Positions 13,184 through 23,896 are shown, numbered from the stretch's first letter. The stretch is 64,000 nt of DNA from an uncultured Pelagibacteraceae bacterium (GCA_902524115.1 CABZCA010000002.1:62001-126000), one strand, 5' to 3'. A program made the numbers and translations. Notes: a model not told the origin generated them from the letters alone.

Positions 13184-13507
13184 CTATATATTAAATACTA
13201 AGATAATTATTATTAATGGAAATACTATAGCAAAGATATTTAATGATTTATTTGCGGCATTTTTGATTTTTTCATCTTCAATATAATCTTCAAAAACCTC
13301 ACTAATGCTTAAAGCTGAGAAAAAATACGCAAAAATCAAAAAAAGACTAAATAAGAACTTAGATGGTTGAGATGTTATAAATAAAAGTAATTCATTATAG
13401 CCTTTGTCATAAATAGAAGCCAAATTTATTGAAAACCATAGCATTAATGGAAGCAAAATTGCTGAACTTACTTTTAGAAAAAGCCATTTCTTAGTTACAG
13501 ATCCCAT
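13184..13507 (-). CDS. sdhD: succinate dehydrogenase membrane anchor subunit
   Basis: A 107-residue hydrophobic protein with three predicted membrane helices (about residues 10-30, 45-65 and 85-106), as expected for SdhD, which with SdhC holds the enzyme in the membrane and forms the quinone and heme b site. The sequence itself is weakly conserved. The call rests mainly on position between sdhC and sdhA, length and topology. It starts at the one-base overlap with the sdhC stop. I cannot identify the heme or quinone ligands with certainty. Confidence 0.88.
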   Translation of the reverse strand: MGSVTKKWLFLKVSSAILLPLMLWFSINLASIYDKGYNELLLFITSQPSKFLFSLFLIFAYFFSALSISEVFEDYIEDEKIKNAANKSLNIFAIVFPLIIIILVFNI

Positions 13508-13890
13508 TAAATTAAATGCCTTCCCATGACGAAAATTATAACAGTAACAGGAAATGATCCAATCAGAACTATTAATCCAGTTACTTTTGTAGTTTTTTGC
13601 TCAAATCCATATCCTAAATCCATGATCAAATGCCTTATTTCGCTGAGCATTTGAAATGTAAAAGACCAAATAACTCCCAAACAAACAAATTTACCAACAA
13701 AAGATGACAAGAAAGAATTAGTAAAAACATAATTTTCCTCTCCTAATAATAAAGATGCTATCCAAATACCTATCAAGGTTACTGTAAAAAAGTTTATTAT
13801 ACCAGTTATTCTGTGCGATATTGAGACCAATGAGGAGATGTGCCAATTATAAATTTGTATATGTGGCGATATTGGATTTTTATTTTCCAT
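13507..13890 (-). CDS. sdhC: succinate dehydrogenase cytochrome b556 subunit
   Basis: A 127-residue integral membrane anchor with the family opening PISPHIQIYNWHISSLVSISHRITG, where Ser and Arg of the SxSHRxTG block (residues about 23-30) contribute to the quinone site. The heme-side IRHLIMDLG block has His87. Three membrane helices fit the sequence. Its first 11 bases overlap the end of asd, so the sdh genes are read through from asd and the DMSP genes upstream; no separate sdh promoter space exists. Confidence 0.95.
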   Translation of the reverse strand: MENKNPISPHIQIYNWHISSLVSISHRITGIINFFTVTLIGIWIASLLLGEENYVFTNSFLSSFVGKFVCLGVIWSFTFQMLSEIRHLIMDLGYGFEQKTTKVTGLIVLIGSFPVTVIIFVMGRHLI

Positions 13891-14890
13891 AAAAATCTTT
13901 TTCTAGTAAAGCCTCAGCAATTTCAACTGCATTAAGTGCAGCACCTTTTAATAAGTTATCAGAAACAACCCACAAATTAATTGAATTTGGTTGAGAAGAA
14001 TCCTCACGAATTCTTGATATGAACGTTTCAAATTTGTCTTCAGCTTCAACAGGCGTAATATATCCTCCATCTTTTTGCTGATCAACTACCTTACATCCTG
14101 GTGATGATGATAAGACATTTCTTATTTCTTCTAAGTCATATTTTTTGTTAAATTCAACATTCACACTTATGGAGTGAGAAACAAGAACAGGGATTCTTAC
14201 ACAAGTAGATGTTATATTAATTTTACTATCTAAAATTTTTTTAACCTCATCATGATTTTTTTGCTCTTCTTTTGTGTTTCCATTTTCAAGAAAACTATCA
14301 ATATGTGGTATAGCATTAAAAGCAATTTGCTTAGTAAAATTTTTTGACTCAACATCTTTATTTTCTAATACTTCTTTAGTTTGAGATATAAGTTCATCCA
14401 TACCAGCTTTTCCTGCACCAGAAACTGATTGATAAGTTGATGCAACTATTCTTTTTACATTATACAAATCATGTAATGGTTTGAGAGCTACAACTATTGG
14501 TATTACCGAACAATTAGCATTTGCTATAATATTCTTATTTTTAAATTTAGGTAATTCTTTAGAATTTACCTCTGGAACAATTAAAGGAATTTCTGGATCT
14601 TTTCTAAAGAATTTTGAATTATCAATTACAATTGTTTTTTCTGCTGCAATCGGTGCCCATTTTTCAGCAATTGAAGAACCAGCAGCAAAAAAAGCAATTT
14701 TTACTTTTGAGAAATCAAATTGTTCTAAATTACTGACAGTATGCTCTTTACATAAAAAATTAATTTTTTTCCCTTCACTATTTGAAGAAGCAACTAAATA
14801 AGCCTCTGTTATTGGAAAGTTTTTTTTTTCCAAAACTTCCATTAATTTTCGACCTACGTTCCCTGTCGCTCCTACTATTGCTATATTCAT
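13880..14890 (-). CDS. asd: aspartate-semialdehyde dehydrogenase
   Basis: Makes aspartate semialdehyde for lysine/diaminopimelate, threonine and methionine synthesis. The 336 residues show the NADP motif GATGNVGRKL near residue 7, nucleophile Cys127 in NANCSVIP, the YQSVSGAGKAG block near 160 and substrate-binding HIDSF near 208. It lies 19 bases after dmdA and overlaps sdhC by 11 bases. With dapF at 25899 it is one of two diaminopimelate-pathway genes here. Its position right after dmdA may be chance, though both feed methionine-linked metabolism. Confidence 0.95.
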   Translation of the reverse strand: MNIAIVGATGNVGRKLMEVLEKKNFPITEAYLVASSNSEGKKINFLCKEHTVSNLEQFDFSKVKIAFFAAGSSIAEKWAPIAAEKTIVIDNSKFFRKDPEIPLIVPEVNSKELPKFKNKNIIANANCSVIPIVVALKPLHDLYNVKRIVASTYQSVSGAGKAGMDELISQTKEVLENKDVESKNFTKQIAFNAIPHIDSFLENGNTKEEQKNHDEVKKILDSKINITSTCVRIPVLVSHSISVNVEFNKKYDLEEIRNVLSSSPGCKVVDQQKDGGYITPVEAEDKFETFISRIREDSSQPNSINLWVVSDNLLKGAALNAVEIAEALLEKDFYGK

Positions 14891-14909
14891 GATATTTTAA
14901 AGTTTTATA

Positions 14910-16019
14910 CTAAATGAAAGGTAAATCACAAACTTTTCCATCAAAATCAGAGCCATTTATATTGATTTTAAAGGATTTTGAAGTCTCAAAGTATGGTTTG
15001 TTAATCATTGCAATCCCAATCACTTGCTCAAAGGTCGGATTGTAACAACCAGATCTTAATTCTCCGATTATATTATTATCTTCGTCTACTAGATCCATTG
15101 AGCCATTAACACTTATTTCCTTGGCATCAATTTTTACTCCCATAAGTTTTTTTTTAATTCCTTCAGCTTTAATTTTTTTTAGTTTTTCTTTACCTAAAAA
15201 ATCAACATCACTATCTATATTTACATACTTATCAAAACCACATTCATATGGATTATCTCCATTGTCCATATCATTACCATGGGAAAGTAAACCGCTCTCA
15301 ATACGTTCGATAAGGTTTGGTCCACCTGGTCTAATATTGAATTCCTTACCAATTTCAAAAAGATGATCGTATAGCTTTAAACCTGACTCGTTGTGTTCCA
15401 TATAAATTTCATAGCCACCTTGTTTAGACCATCCAGACTTTGCAATAAGATGTTTATCTCCACCAAATTCAAAATAATCAAAACCAAAAAATTTTAAATT
15501 TACAATCTTTTCTCCAAAAACTTTTTCCATTAATTGAAATGATTTTGGTCCTTGCACTGCCATTATATCAACATCAGGTTCAGAAATTTTTACATCAAAT
15601 TTATTTCCAATCGCTAATCCTTTAGCAAATAGAATTACATCTGAGTCGGCTAAAGAGACCCACCACCTATTTTCATTTAATCTTAGAACTACAGGATCAT
15701 TAATTAAACCTGCATTATCATCAATGATTGGGCAATAATAACATCTTCCATCTTTGGATTTTGATAAATCTCTGCAAGTCATCAATTGAACTAATTTAGC
15801 TGAATCTTTACCAGAAATTTCAACTTGTCTTTCAGCGGCAACATCCCAAATCTGAACATGCTCTTTTAAGTGATGATAAGCATCTTCTACAGAACCAAAT
15901 GCTGCTGGCAGCAACATATGATTATATATAGTATAAGCAGTTACACCTTGTTTTTCAATTCTAGAGGTGTACGGTGTACCTCTTAGTCTTCTTGATTTTG
16001 CTATTAAAAAAGTTTTCAT
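14910..16019 (-). CDS. dmdA: dimethylsulfoniopropionate demethylase
   Basis: Tetrahydrofolate-dependent removal of a methyl group from DMSP, giving 3-methylmercaptopropionate (MMPA), the first step of the demethylation pathway. The 369 residues have the GcvT/aminomethyltransferase fold. From memory they closely follow the SAR11 DmdA sequence, with the opening [20 protein letters not shown], the central [40 protein letters not shown] and [11 protein letters not shown], and the closing CDLPFI. The length equals the Pelagibacter enzyme. A glycine-cleavage T protein is the alternative, but the signature blocks and neighbouring dmdB and dmdC favour DmdA. I see no clear ribosome-binding site, which is common in this genome. 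Confidence 0.95.
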   Translation of the reverse strand: MKTFLIAKSRRLRGTPYTSRIEKQGVTAYTIYNHMLLPAAFGSVEDAYHHLKEHVQIWDVAAERQVEISGKDSAKLVQLMTCRDLSKSKDGRCYYCPIIDDNAGLINDPVVLRLNENRWWVSLADSDVILFAKGLAIGNKFDVKISEPDVDIMAVQGPKSFQLMEKVFGEKIVNLKFFGFDYFEFGGDKHLIAKSGWSKQGGYEIYMEHNESGLKLYDHLFEIGKEFNIRPGGPNLIERIESGLLSHGNDMDNGDNPYECGFDKYVNIDSDVDFLGKEKLKKIKAEGIKKKLMGVKIDAKEISVNGSMDLVDEDNNIIGELRSGCYNPTFEQVIGIAMINKPYFETSKSFKININGSDFDGKVCDLPFI

Positions 16020-16070
16020 TTTTTTTTGAGCATTACTGCCATCTTATTTGATTTTTGTAAAGAAACTATA

Positions 16071-17699
16071 TTAGTTTAATTCCTTAGCTTGTTTTCTCAG
16101 TTCAAACTTTTGAATTTTCCCAGTGGATGTCTTTGGTAGTGGGGAAAACACAACCTTCTTAGGAAGTTTAAATCCAGCAAGAGTTTCTCGACAAAATTTA
16201 ATAATTTCCTCTTCTGAACTTGATTTTCCCTCAATTAATTCGACAAAAGCACAGGGTGTTTCTCCCCATTTTTCATCTGGTTTTGCTACAACAGCTGCCA
16301 GTGATACAGCAGGATGTTTTGAAATTGTATTTTCGATTTCGATAGATGAAATATTTTCTCCACCAGATATTATAATATCTTTTGATCTATCTTGAATTTT
16401 TATGTAACCACTTGGATGAGTTACAGCTAAGTCCCCAGAATGAAACCATCCTCCATCCATTGATTTTTCTGTCGCTTCTTTATCTTTAAAATAACCCTTC
16501 ATCACTACATTTCCTCTAATCATAATTTCGCCCATTGTTTTTCCATCGTGAGGAACGGGCTTCATGGTTTCAGGGTCCATTACAATAACGCCTTCCGTAT
16601 TGGGATACCTTACACCTTGTCTTGCTCTTATTTCATTTTGATTATTTTGATCTAATTCATCCCATTCTTGATTCCATGCACACTGCAAAATATGACCATA
16701 GGTTTCTGTTAGACCATATACATGCATTACTTCAAAGCCTAACTTTTGCATTTTTTCGAAAATTATACTCGGAGGAGGGGCACCTGCTGTTAATACATAC
16801 ACTTTTCTTTTTAATTCTTTTTGCTGATCCTGAGGTGCATTAGCTAACATGTTTAAAACTATTGGTGCTCCACCAAAATGAGTAACTTGATATTTATCAA
16901 TTAATTCAAATATCTTTTTTACATCAATATTTCTAAGACAAATTACTCGACCATGTATCATTGACATTGTCCAAGGATAACACCATCCATTACAATGAAA
17001 CATTGGTACTGTGTATAAAAAATTTAATTGATTGGGCATGTTCCATGCTACTGCACTTCCTGTTGCCATTAAGTATGATCCTCTATGATGATAAACAACT
17101 CCTTTTGGATTACCAGTTGTTCCTGAAGTATAACCTAATGCTATAGCTTGCCACTCATCTTTTGGCATTTTCCATTTAAAATTTTCATCTCCAGATTTTA
17201 AAAACTCCTCATATTCCAAAGATCCAATATTTTTTGAATCAGATAGGTTTGCATCTTTATCGTCTATATCAATTATAGTAATTTTTGAATTAACTTCCTC
17301 TAAAGCTTTTTTTACTACATCGTGAAATTGTCTATCTACAATTAGCACCTTTGCTTCGCTATGATTTAAAATGTAACTAATTGTTTTTGAGTCTAGTCTT
17401 GTATTAATAGCATTAATAACTGCTCCAACCATAGGAATTGAATAATGCGCTTCGAATATTTCAGGTGTGTTAAAAGCCAAAACAGATACCGTATCACCTG
17501 TTTTAATACCTAATTTATCTAATGCACTAGCAAACTTAATACATCTTTTATAAACTTCACTCCAAGTGTATTTCCTACTTTCATAAACTACTGCTTCGTA
17601 GTTTGGGTAAATATCTTTTGCTCTTTCTAGAAATGATAAAGGGGTTAATGGAACATAATTGGCATCGTTTTTATCCAAATTTGTTTCATAAGGATTCAT
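16071..17699 (-). CDS. dmdB: 3-methylmercaptopropionate-CoA ligase (DmdB-like)
   Basis: An acyl-adenylate-forming ligase, 542 residues. The P-loop is YTSGTTGNPKGV at about 190-201, the A5 block is HVYGLTETYGH near 340, the A7 hinge includes WFHSGDLAV, and the catalytic Lys528 is in PKTSTGKIQKFELR. In demethylating bacteria DmdB activates MMPA to MMPA-CoA with ATP. The specific substrate is inferred from position directly between a DmdC-like dehydrogenase (one-base gap) and dmdA (51-base gap). Related medium-chain acyl-CoA ligases have the same motifs, so substrate range is uncertain. Confidence 0.85.
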   Translation of the reverse strand: MNPYETNLDKNDANYVPLTPLSFLERAKDIYPNYEAVVYESRKYTWSEVYKRCIKFASALDKLGIKTGDTVSVLAFNTPEIFEAHYSIPMVGAVINAINTRLDSKTISYILNHSEAKVLIVDRQFHDVVKKALEEVNSKITIIDIDDKDANLSDSKNIGSLEYEEFLKSGDENFKWKMPKDEWQAIALGYTSGTTGNPKGVVYHHRGSYLMATGSAVAWNMPNQLNFLYTVPMFHCNGWCYPWTMSMIHGRVICLRNIDVKKIFELIDKYQVTHFGGAPIVLNMLANAPQDQQKELKRKVYVLTAGAPPPSIIFEKMQKLGFEVMHVYGLTETYGHILQCAWNQEWDELDQNNQNEIRARQGVRYPNTEGVIVMDPETMKPVPHDGKTMGEIMIRGNVVMKGYFKDKEATEKSMDGGWFHSGDLAVTHPSGYIKIQDRSKDIIISGGENISSIEIENTISKHPAVSLAAVVAKPDEKWGETPCAFVELIEGKSSSEEEIIKFCRETLAGFKLPKKVVFSPLPKTSTGKIQKFELRKQAKELN

Positions 17700-17700
17700 T

Positions 17701-19464
17701 CTAATTAAATTTGTAATTCATAATATAATTACTTCCAGTAGTTGCAGTAATATAACTACTTTCTATCCTAGGAAGTACTCTATTAAAGAAAAAGTTTGCA
17801 GTTTGGATTTTATCCTCATAAAAATCTTTATTGCTCTCATATTCTTTAAAGGAAACTTCTAGAACTTTTAACCAAGCATGCCCCGTTGCAACTAAACCAA
17901 GAACTTTTAAATAGTCATTACATGCTCCACTTGCATCTTCTGGAGAACTTTTTATTTTTTCCTTCATCCAATCAGTAAATTTTGACAAAATATCAAGATG
18001 ATAGTTAAGTTGTTTTACAAAAGGCTCGGCTTTTTTGTCAGTAATTTTAATCTCGTCTTTAACCAAATGTAGGTAGTTTTCAATAATATCACCATTTTTA
18101 TTGATTAATTTTCTGAAGACTAAGTCAGCAGCCTGAACTGAATTTGTTCCCTCATAAATAGGTGTAATTCTATTGTCCCTGTAGAATTGTTCAATGCCTT
18201 GATCTTTAGTAAATCCATATCCTCCATGAATTTGCATTGCTTCACTTGTTATTTCCATTGCATTGTCCGTGAAAAGCGATTTAACAACTGGGGTCATTAA
18301 TGAAACAAGATCTGAAGCTTCTTGTTTTATTTTTTCATCAGAATGATTTAAGCTAACCTCAATTTGTTGAGACAGCCAGAAACTTAAGGCTCTTTGTCCC
18401 TCTATCATAGACTTCATACTCAAAAGTGACCGTCTAATATCAACGTGATCAATAATAAAATCTGCACCATTATTTGATTTTGAATTAAATGCCTTACCTT
18501 GTTTTCTTTCTTTGGCGTAAGTAAGGGAATTTTGGTATGCAATTTCAGAAATACCTAACCCTTGTATCCCAACAATAATTCTCTCCAAATTCATCATTGT
18601 GAACATAGAGTTAAGGCCTTTGTTTTTTGGTCCAATCATATAACCAACAGCATCATCAAAATTTAATACACATGTTGCAGATCCCTTAATGCCCATTTTG
18701 TTTTCTATTGATCCTGTTGAAACTCCGTTTCTTGGCCCAACTGATCCATCTTTATTTAAAACGAATTTTGGGACTAAAAATAAACTGATACCTTTTGTTC
18801 CTGCAGGTGAGTCTGATGATCGAGCTAATACTAAATGAATAATATTTTCTGTTAAATCTTGATCACCAGAAGTAATAAAAATTTTTTGACCACTAATTTT
18901 GTAAGTTCCATCATTTTGATCTACTGCTTTAGTTTTTAGAAGACCTAAGTCTGTTCCGCATACTGGTTCTGTTAAACACATTGTGCCGCTCCATTTACCC
19001 TCAACCATTTTAGGTAAATAAGTATTTTTTATTTCATCATCAGCGTGCCTTAACAAACAGTTATATGCTCCTATAGTCAATTCACTGTAAAGTTTAAAAG
19101 ATAAACTTGCAGATGATAACATCTCATCAAAGAAAGTGCTTACTGTTTTAGGCATTCCTTGACCGCCATATTTTGGATCACAAGATAAAGAAATCCATCC
19201 ATCTTCTATAAATTTTTGATAAGCTTCCTTATATCCTGGAGGTGTTCTAACCACACCATTTTCTAAAACAGCTGGAGTTTCATCTCCACTTTTTGCAAGA
19301 GGTAGGATTAAGTTTTGAGTAATTTTTGCTGCTTCGTCTAAAATATCTTTAACTAATTCTGTATTAACTTCTTTATATTTCTCAATTTCATTATATTTTT
19401 TATTGTTCCTCAATTTATCAAAGAGAAACATCATATCATCTACAGGTGCATTATAAGTTGGCAT
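17701..19464 (-). CDS. dmdC: acyl-CoA dehydrogenase, methylmercaptopropionyl-CoA dehydrogenase (DmdC-like)
   Basis: A FAD-dependent acyl-CoA dehydrogenase of the long, about 590-residue type with a C-terminal helical extension. It shows TEPVCGTDLGLLKTKA and KIFITSGDQD in the middle domain, QIHGGYGFTKDQGIEQFYRD, and the catalytic base Glu438 in PIYEGTNSVQAADL. In the demethylation pathway DmdC oxidises MMPA-CoA to methylthioacryloyl-CoA, passing electrons to ETF. The role is inferred from its place one base before dmdB. It lies 26 bases after leuB. No DmdD or AcuH hydratase for the next step is present in the window. Confidence 0.85.
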   Translation of the reverse strand: MPTYNAPVDDMMFLFDKLRNNKKYNEIEKYKEVNTELVKDILDEAAKITQNLILPLAKSGDETPAVLENGVVRTPPGYKEAYQKFIEDGWISLSCDPKYGGQGMPKTVSTFFDEMLSSASLSFKLYSELTIGAYNCLLRHADDEIKNTYLPKMVEGKWSGTMCLTEPVCGTDLGLLKTKAVDQNDGTYKISGQKIFITSGDQDLTENIIHLVLARSSDSPAGTKGISLFLVPKFVLNKDGSVGPRNGVSTGSIENKMGIKGSATCVLNFDDAVGYMIGPKNKGLNSMFTMMNLERIIVGIQGLGISEIAYQNSLTYAKERKQGKAFNSKSNNGADFIIDHVDIRRSLLSMKSMIEGQRALSFWLSQQIEVSLNHSDEKIKQEASDLVSLMTPVVKSLFTDNAMEITSEAMQIHGGYGFTKDQGIEQFYRDNRITPIYEGTNSVQAADLVFRKLINKNGDIIENYLHLVKDEIKITDKKAEPFVKQLNYHLDILSKFTDWMKEKIKSSPEDASGACNDYLKVLGLVATGHAWLKVLEVSFKEYESNKDFYEDKIQTANFFFNRVLPRIESSYITATTGSNYIMNYKFN

Positions 19465-19490
19465 AGATATACTTTAGAATAAATGTTTAA

Positions 19491-20597
19491 TTATTGCAAT
19501 TTTGAAATTATCGCATCTCCCATCACTGATGTTGATACTTCTTTCATTCCCTTAGAAATAATGTCTTTAGTTCTAAGACCCTCATCAAGTACACCTTGAA
19601 CAGCCTTTTCTAAACTATCTGCCTCTTTATCTAGGTCTAAAGAATATCTTAAAGCCATTGCAAAACTCAGTATTGTTGCTATTGGATTAGCAATACCTTG
19701 ACCAGCTATATCGGGTGCTGATCCATGAACTGGCTCATATAAAGATCTCATATTACCGTTTTTATCTTTGGCTCCAAGGGACGCAGATGGCAAAAGCCCT
19801 AGAGAACCAGTCAACATTGCAGCTTCATCTGATAACATGTCACCAAAAAGATTATCTGTTACTATCACATCAAATTGTTTGGGATTTCTAACTAATTGCA
19901 TTGCACAGTTATCTGCTAGCATATGCTTTAATTCTACATCACTATATTCTTTTTCATGAATTGCTTGAACTTCTTCTTTCCATAATTGACCTGCCTCCAT
20001 GACATTCGACTTTTCACAGGAAGTAACTTTATTATTCCTTTTTCTGGCTAGATCAAATGCAACACGGGCTACTCTCTCGATTTCACTAGTAGTATAGACA
20101 TGAGTATTAATTCCTTTTCTTTCACCATTATCAATTGGTTTTATCCCTCTAGGTTCACCAAAGTAAATCCCACCCGTTAATTCCCTAACAAAAAGAATAT
20201 CTAAATTAGAAACAAATTCAGGCTTTAAACTTGAGGCATCAACGAGTTGTTTAAAACAAATTGCAGGTCTCAAATTTGCAAATAATTTTAATTCTTTTCT
20301 TAATTTTAATAGAGATCTCTCTGGTTTTTTTGAAAAATCAATATTATCCCATTTTGGTCCACCAACAGCACCCAATATTACTGCAGCGCTTTCTTGTGCC
20401 TTGTAAAAAGCTTCATCAGTTATTGGAGTTCCATGTTTATCATAAGCAGCACCTCCAACCAAATCTTGGTCAATTTCAAAATCCAAGGATTTATTTGAGT
20501 TGAACCATTCAATTATTTTTTTGACTTCAGCAATTACCTCAGGTCCGATACCATCCCCTGGTAATAATAAAATTTTTCTTTTTTTAATTTTAATCAT
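19491..20597 (-). CDS. leuB: 3-isopropylmalate dehydrogenase
   Basis: NAD-dependent oxidative decarboxylation in leucine synthesis. The 368 residues show [11 protein letters not shown] near the start, the substrate-binding [19 protein letters not shown] block (about 93-111), [10 protein letters not shown] near 142, the catalytic Lys/Asp region with [12 protein letters not shown] near 250, and the NAD-binding [12 protein letters not shown] near 290. Its first eight bases overlap leuD. The leuC-leuD-leuB block sits between rplS and the DMSP genes. leuA is absent. Confidence 0.96.
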   Translation of the reverse strand: MIKIKKRKILLLPGDGIGPEVIAEVKKIIEWFNSNKSLDFEIDQDLVGGAAYDKHGTPITDEAFYKAQESAAVILGAVGGPKWDNIDFSKKPERSLLKLRKELKLFANLRPAICFKQLVDASSLKPEFVSNLDILFVRELTGGIYFGEPRGIKPIDNGERKGINTHVYTTSEIERVARVAFDLARKRNNKVTSCEKSNVMEAGQLWKEEVQAIHEKEYSDVELKHMLADNCAMQLVRNPKQFDVIVTDNLFGDMLSDEAAMLTGSLGLLPSASLGAKDKNGNMRSLYEPVHGSAPDIAGQGIANPIATILSFAMALRYSLDLDKEADSLEKAVQGVLDEGLRTKDIISKGMKEVSTSVMGDAIISKLQ

Positions 20598-21195
20598 TAA
20601 ATATCCAAGGTTTTGCCTCTTTAATTTTATTTTCGTATGAAACTATTTTTTCAGATTTTTCTAGAGATAACGCAATGTCGTCTAATCCCTCTATTAGACA
20701 TTTTTTCTTAAATTGATCTATTTCAAATTTTATTTCTTTATTACCAAAACTAATTGTTTGCTCAGGCAAATTTACAGAAATTTCCTCTTTTCTATTCGAG
20801 TACTCTGAAATTTCTTTGATTTGATCCTCTGAAATTGTAATTGGGAGAATCCCATTCTTAAAACAGTTATTATAAAATATATCTGCATAACTTGAACTAA
20901 TTACACAAGTTATTCCAAAATCCATTAAAGCCCAAGGAGCATGTTCTCTAGAAGAGCCACATCCAAAATTCTTTCCTGCAATTAAAATTTTAGAATTATT
21001 ATACGGACTATTATTTAATATAAAGTCATCTATCTCTTTACCACTTTGGTCATATCTCATTTCAAAAAATAAATTTTTTCCTAGTCCAGTTCTTTTTATA
21101 GTTTTTAAAAACTGTTTAGGAATTATCATGTCTGTATCTATATTGACGATAGGTAGATAAGCTGGAACACTTTTTATTGAGATAAATTTATTCAT
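20590..21195 (-). CDS. leuD: 3-isopropylmalate dehydratase small subunit
   Basis: The small aconitase-type swivelling subunit that pairs with LeuC to isomerise isopropylmalate. The 201 residues contain [16 protein letters not shown] near residue 18, the [15 protein letters not shown] block near 76 and [15 protein letters not shown] near 104, all standard for LeuD. It begins immediately after the leuC stop and overlaps leuB by eight bases. Confidence 0.96.
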   Translation of the reverse strand: MNKFISIKSVPAYLPIVNIDTDMIIPKQFLKTIKRTGLGKNLFFEMRYDQSGKEIDDFILNNSPYNNSKILIAGKNFGCGSSREHAPWALMDFGITCVISSSYADIFYNNCFKNGILPITISEDQIKEISEYSNRKEEISVNLPEQTISFGNKEIKFEIDQFKKKCLIEGLDDIALSLEKSEKIVSYENKIKEAKPWIFND

Positions 21196-22599
21196 TTAAT
21201 TTTGGTATTTTCTAACATCATCTAAGTTTCCAGAAATTGCAGCTGCTGCAGCCATTGCTGGACTAACTAAATGTGTTCTACCACCTCTTCCCTGTCTACC
21301 CTCAAAATTTCTATTAGAGGTAGATGCACATCTTTCTTCAGGTTTAAGCTTATCCGCATTCATTGCTAGACACATTGAACAGCCTGGCTCTCTCCATTCA
21401 AAGCCTGATTCTAAAAATATTTTATCCAGACCCTCTTGCTCTGCTTGTTCTTTAACTAAACCAGAACCTGGAACAATCATTGCATGTACATGTGATGCAA
21501 CTTTTTTATCTTTTAATATTTTAGCTGCCTCTCTTATATCTTCTATTCTCCCGTTAGTGCAGCTTCCTATAAAAACTTTATCAATCTTAATATCTTGAAT
21601 ATTCGTATTTGGTTTTAATCCCATATAATTTAATGATCTGTTAATTGAATTTTTTCTATCTGGGTCATTTTCACTTTCAGGATTAGGAACTTTACCGTCT
21701 ATTTCAACCACATCTTGAGGAGATGTTCCCCAAGTTACCATTGGTTTAATTTGAGATCCATCTAACGTTAATTCTTTATCAAAGTTTGCGTCCTTATCAG
21801 ATTTCAATGTATGCCAATATTCCAAAGCTTTTTCCCAGTTTTCTCCTTTTGGTGACATTGGTTTACCTTTTAAATATTGAAATATTTTTTCATCTGGTTG
21901 AATTAGTCCTGCTCTTGCCCCACCTTCAATCGTCATGTTGCAAATCGTCATTCTTTGTTCAACACTTAGATTAGATATAAGGTTACCGGCATACTCAATC
22001 ACATAACCAGTACCACCAGCCGTTCCTATTTTTCCAATTATCTGCAGGATGACATCCTTTGACGTTACGCCAATAGGTAATGAACCATTTACGCTAATTC
22101 TAAAGTTTTTTGATTTTTTTTGAACTAAAGTTTGTGTTGCTAAAACGTGTTCTACTTCTGAAGTTCCAATACCAAAAGCTAAAGCTCCAAATGCTCCATG
22201 AGTTGCAGTATGACTATCACCACAAACAATAATATTTCCAGGCTGTGTAAAACCTTGTTCAGGTCCTATGATATGGACAATGCCTTGTCTTTTATCATCC
22301 ATTCCAAAAATCTCTACTCCAAATTCCTTACAGTTTTTGTTCAAAGTTTCAACTTGAATTCTCGAGTCTTCATCTGCGATGCCTTTTGACCTGTCAGTTG
22401 TCGGAACATTATGATCTGCAACAGCAAGAGTTAGTTTAGGGTGTCTTACTTTTCTGTTTGAATTTCTTAAGCCTTCAAATGCTTGGGGGCTTGTAACTTC
22501 ATGAATTAAATGTCTATCTACAAACAAAAGTGATGTACCATCAGGTTGTTCATCAACTAGATGATCGTTCCAAATTTTATCGTAAGTTGTAAAAGGCAT
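21196..22599 (-). CDS. leuC: 3-isopropylmalate dehydratase large subunit
   Basis: The [4Fe-4S] aconitase-family subunit of isopropylmalate isomerase. The 467 residues open with the usual [33 protein letters not shown] lies near 130, and the cluster ligands are the Cys in FIGSCTNGR (near 347) and Cys407/Cys410 in [28 protein letters not shown] follows as usual. It starts 11 bases after the rplS stop, so leucine genes are read out of the ribosomal/SRP transcription unit. Confidence 0.97.
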   Translation of the reverse strand: MPFTTYDKIWNDHLVDEQPDGTSLLFVDRHLIHEVTSPQAFEGLRNSNRKVRHPKLTLAVADHNVPTTDRSKGIADEDSRIQVETLNKNCKEFGVEIFGMDDKRQGIVHIIGPEQGFTQPGNIIVCGDSHTATHGAFGALAFGIGTSEVEHVLATQTLVQKKSKNFRISVNGSLPIGVTSKDVILQIIGKIGTAGGTGYVIEYAGNLISNLSVEQRMTICNMTIEGGARAGLIQPDEKIFQYLKGKPMSPKGENWEKALEYWHTLKSDKDANFDKELTLDGSQIKPMVTWGTSPQDVVEIDGKVPNPESENDPDRKNSINRSLNYMGLKPNTNIQDIKIDKVFIGSCTNGRIEDIREAAKILKDKKVASHVHAMIVPGSGLVKEQAEQEGLDKIFLESGFEWREPGCSMCLAMNADKLKPEERCASTSNRNFEGRQGRGGRTHLVSPAMAAAAAISGNLDDVRKYQN

Positions 22600-22610
22600 T
22601 TAGAAAAAAA

Positions 22611-23207
22611 TTATTTTTTCTGTTCTTGATTTTCTTTCGGTTCTTCTGTTTTTATAGGCTCTACTTTAACTTCTTCTTTAGAATCTTCTACTTTAACTTC
22701 TTCTTTAGAAGCTTCTACTTTAACTTCTTCTTTAGGAGCTTCTACTTTAACTTCTTCTTTAGGAGCTTCTGTTTGAGGATCAGTTGATGGCATTACGTTT
22801 TCCTCAGTAACTTCATTAATTTTAGTTTCTAAATCAATACCAATAGTCTTCTTAATTTTTTCAGCTATTCTAGCAGATTTACCAGTTCTATCTCTTAGAT
22901 AGTATAATTTTGCTCTTCTTACTTTTCCTGATCTTACAACTTTTATTGTATCTACAATTGGGCTGTATAATGCAAAAGTTCTTTCTACTCCCTCACCAAA
23001 AGAAATTTTTCTAACAGTAAAAGATGAATTGATGTCTCTACTCTTTTTTGCGATACATACACCTTCAAAATATTGAATTCTGTCTCTTTTACCCTCTGTT
23101 ATCCTAACCCCAACTTTAACGATATCTCCAGGGAAAAAAACAGGATGTTTTCTCTCAGAAATAATCTTGTTTAAATTTGATCTGTTTATTTCTTCAATAT
23201 TTTTCAT
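22611..23207 (-). CDS. rplS: 50S ribosomal protein L19 with repetitive C-terminal tail
   Basis: L19 sits at the 30S-50S interface. Residues 1 to about 125 are a normal L19 ([53 protein letters not shown]). After that the protein runs on to 198 residues, whereas L19 usually has 115-130. The extra roughly 65 residues are a Lys/Glu/Pro/Val repeat of nine-residue units like EAPKEEVKV, encoded by an exact 27-bp period. The tail is highly charged and probably disordered. It starts one base after the trmD stop and ends 11 bases before leuC. The neighbouring rpsP carries a similar tail. Confidence 0.95.
   Translation of the reverse strand: MKNIEEINRSNLNKIISERKHPVFFPGDIVKVGVRITEGKRDRIQYFEGVCIAKKSRDINSSFTVRKISFGEGVERTFALYSPIVDTIKVVRSGKVRRAKLYYLRDRTGKSARIAEKIKKTIGIDLETKINEVTEENVMPSTDPQTEAPKEEVKVEAPKEEVKVEASKEEVKVEDSKEEVKVEPIKTEEPKENQEQKK
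22661..22768 (-). repeat. 27-bp tandem coding repeat, four copies, in the L19 tail
   Basis: Four consecutive 27-base units begin at 22661, 22688, 22715 and 22742. On the plus strand each starts ctactttaacttcttcttta and differs from the others only in a few bases near its end. In the minus-strand gene they encode nine-residue units of the kind (A/D)(P/S)KEEVKVE. The near-identical bases, not just residues, point to recent tandem duplication or slippage. Confidence 0.95.
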
Positions 23208-23208
23208 A

Positions 23209-23892
23209 TTAATTTTTCTTATATTTTTGCCATAAGTCTGGTCTACGGTCGCGTGTTATAGCCTCAGATTGGGATAAACGCCAGTCTTTAATTTTGGCGT
23301 GATCACCTGAAATCAGCACATTTGGTACCTTTTTTTCCTCCCAAACTTGAGGTTTTGTGAATTGTGGATATTCAAGAAGGCCATTCTCAAAACTCTCATC
23401 TCTTGAGGAATTAACATTACCTAGAATTCCTGGAATAAATCTTAGAATAGAATCTGTTACAACAAATGCAGCAACTTCACCCCCTGATAATATAAAGTCA
23501 CCAATGCTAATCTCTTCAATATCCCTACTTTCTAGTATTCTTTCATCTACTCCTTCGAAATGACCACAAATTAAATTGATTGTTTTTTCATTTGAAAACT
23601 CTCTTGCAAGTTTAGAATTAAAAACTTTTCCTCTTGGACTTAAATAAAGGGTTTTTTCTTTAGTCTTGATATTTGCGTCTAATGAATTTGCCAAAACATC
23701 TGCTTTCATAATCATTCCATTTCCACCACCATAAGGAGTGTCGTCAACAGTTTTATGTTTATCTAATGCATAATCTCTTATGTTTACTGTTTCTAAATCC
23801 CATTCTTTTCCTTTTGACTTTCCAAAAAGACCTTTACTCAAATAACCTGGAAAATATTCTGGATACAACGTAAATACTCTAGACAAAAACAT
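23209..23892 (-). CDS. trmD: tRNA (guanine-N1)-methyltransferase
   Basis: Methylates G37 of tRNAs using SAM, guarding the reading frame. With the ATG at 23892 the protein has 228 residues and starts [17 protein letters not shown], as TrmD proteins do. The SPOUT knot region includes [13 protein letters not shown] and [16 protein letters not shown], and the end has [18 protein letters not shown]. The frame is open further upstream to 24057, but that part is Lys/Gln-rich and merely reads the rpsP tail repeats in another frame, so I reject it. The chosen start is four bases after the rpsP stop, which suits coupled translation. Confidence 0.95.
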   Translation of the reverse strand: MFLSRVFTLYPEYFPGYLSKGLFGKSKGKEWDLETVNIRDYALDKHKTVDDTPYGGGNGMIMKADVLANSLDANIKTKEKTLYLSPRGKVFNSKLAREFSNEKTINLICGHFEGVDERILESRDIEEISIGDFILSGGEVAAFVVTDSILRFIPGILGNVNSSRDESFENGLLEYPQFTKPQVWEEKKVPNVLISGDHAKIKDWRLSQSEAITRDRRPDLWQKYKKN

Positions 23893-23896
23893 TATT

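Noticed and set aside
14910-16019. DmdA gene as a glycine-cleavage T protein (gcvT)
   Set aside because: It has SAR11 DmdA signature blocks and length, and adjacent dmdB- and dmdC-like genes; no gcvH or gcvP is nearby.
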